A stretch of 5,539 nt of DNA from Candidatus Sodaliphilus limicaballi (GTDB taxonomy: Bacteria > Bacteroidota > Bacteroidia > Bacteroidales > Muribaculaceae): positions 1-5,539 of the forward strand of contig JAGHSP010000202.1 in the NCBI GenBank assembly GCA_018065815.1, written 5' to 3'. The position numbers were made by a program, and so were the translations under genes. Below, piece after piece: positions 5,105 through 5,539 of the stretch. Within the stretch, counting starts at the first letter, position 1; the number at the start of each line of letters is the position of its first letter. The notes beneath the pieces are model-generated. The model searched no databases. It saw only the letters and a list, made by a program, of their open reading frames with translations, and was not told the origin of the DNA.

Positions 5105-5539
5105 TTACCTAATACGCTCACTGTCGCTCAACAGTTTTTTATCATGCTTCATGCCTTTGCTAGCCATCATTACAAGTACCATAGAAACAAACGGGAAAGC
5201 AATGGGCCATTGCATAATAGCAACAGCATGACCATGTTGAGTAACCATCATCACACCTATGGTTACAAGAAGTGCAACGACAAGCAAAAGCAAAACATTA
5301 GTGACCTTAATCTGTTGTTTGAGATTTTTATACATGAATATCACTATCACTGACAAAACAGAGATGAGCACGTCAAGGCAAAGAAGCACATAAGAAACCA
5401 CACTAATTTCACCTAGCGGCAAAGCCCCGATAAAAAACACGCCCGCATCCGAACGAAGTTCAATCACCGGCATGAAGGCAAACACAATCATCAATATTGA
5501 TGCTAATAACAAGTAAAGACTTTGAATTCGTTGTATTAC
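5105..5539 (-). CDS. DUF4293 family membrane protein, 5' end just outside the window
   Basis: Four-span membrane protein of unknown function; I know the DUF4293 family from Bacteroidota. The frame stays open to the right edge and gives 145 codons starting VIQRIQSLYLLLASILM. Family members typically begin MIQRIQ or MVIQRIQ, so only the initiating codon seems to be missing. The internal TTG at 5512 would remove this conserved head and cut into the first span, so it is not the real start. Spans lie at about 7-26, 46-69, 80-100 and 109-128 of the visible protein. The cytoplasmic-looking tail DKKLLSDSERIR resembles the usual family ending (a D-K-L-x-S-x-R-x-R pattern). It is convergent with uvrA and shares the terminator at 5038-5077. 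The promoter is outside the window. Base use is similar to its neighbours. Confidence 0.87.
   Translation of the reverse strand, partial: VIQRIQSLYLLLASILMIVFAFMPVIELRSDAGVFFIGALPLGEISVVSYVLLCLDVLISVLSVIVIFMYKNLKQQIKVTNVLLLLVVALLVTIGVMMVTQHGHAVAIMQWPIAFPFVSMVLVMMASKGMKHDKKLLSDSERIR

Noticed and set aside
4915..5121. 68-residue minus-strand frame across the uvrA end and the terminator
   Set aside because: It is antisense to the UvrA C-terminus and crosses the palindromic terminator; the DUF4293 gene in another frame explains the right-hand part.

Overview
The window looks like an ordinary chromosomal segment of a Bacteroidota bacterium, most likely order Bacteroidales. Three things point there. 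The UvrA sequence has the lineage's divergent zinc-site pattern. The right-edge gene matches DUF4293, a family I know from Bacteroidota. The intergenic DNA is very AT-rich and carries promoter-like sequences of the Bacteroidota type (TTTG, about 19 bp, TAnnTTTG) instead of -35/-10 boxes with Shine-Dalgarno sites. A narrower placement (Muribaculaceae or a neighbour) would be a guess.

Layout from left to right. Positions 1-170 are non-coding as far as I can tell and hold the terminator of the next gene. Positions 171-761 (minus) encode an ECF-type sigma factor. Positions 762-943 are a compact control region: the terminator of the upstream operon, the sigma gene's promoter and a palindrome at its probable transcription start lie within about 75 bp. 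Positions 944-2083 (minus) are a four-gene run, transcribed as ytxH-like 1, ytxH-like 2, a holin-superfamily-III/YqjE-like membrane protein, and a small basic protein. Positions 2084-2273 are a divergent promoter region. Positions 2274-5057 (plus) encode a complete UvrA. A palindromic terminator that contains the uvrA stop codon separates it from a convergent DUF4293 membrane protein (5105 to the right edge, minus), which seems to lack only its first codon.

Functionally the window combines nucleotide excision repair (UvrA), a small envelope operon resembling the enterobacterial yqjD-yqjE-yqjK arrangement, and a transcription regulator with no anti-sigma gene beside it. I see no mobile element, CRISPR array, rRNA, tRNA or defence system, and nothing that amounts to a new system. 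The points most worth a second look are regulatory: the terminator that overlaps a promoter, the palindrome at the sigma gene's start site, the hairpin that brackets alternative starts of the holin-like gene, and the uvrA stop codon inside its own terminator.
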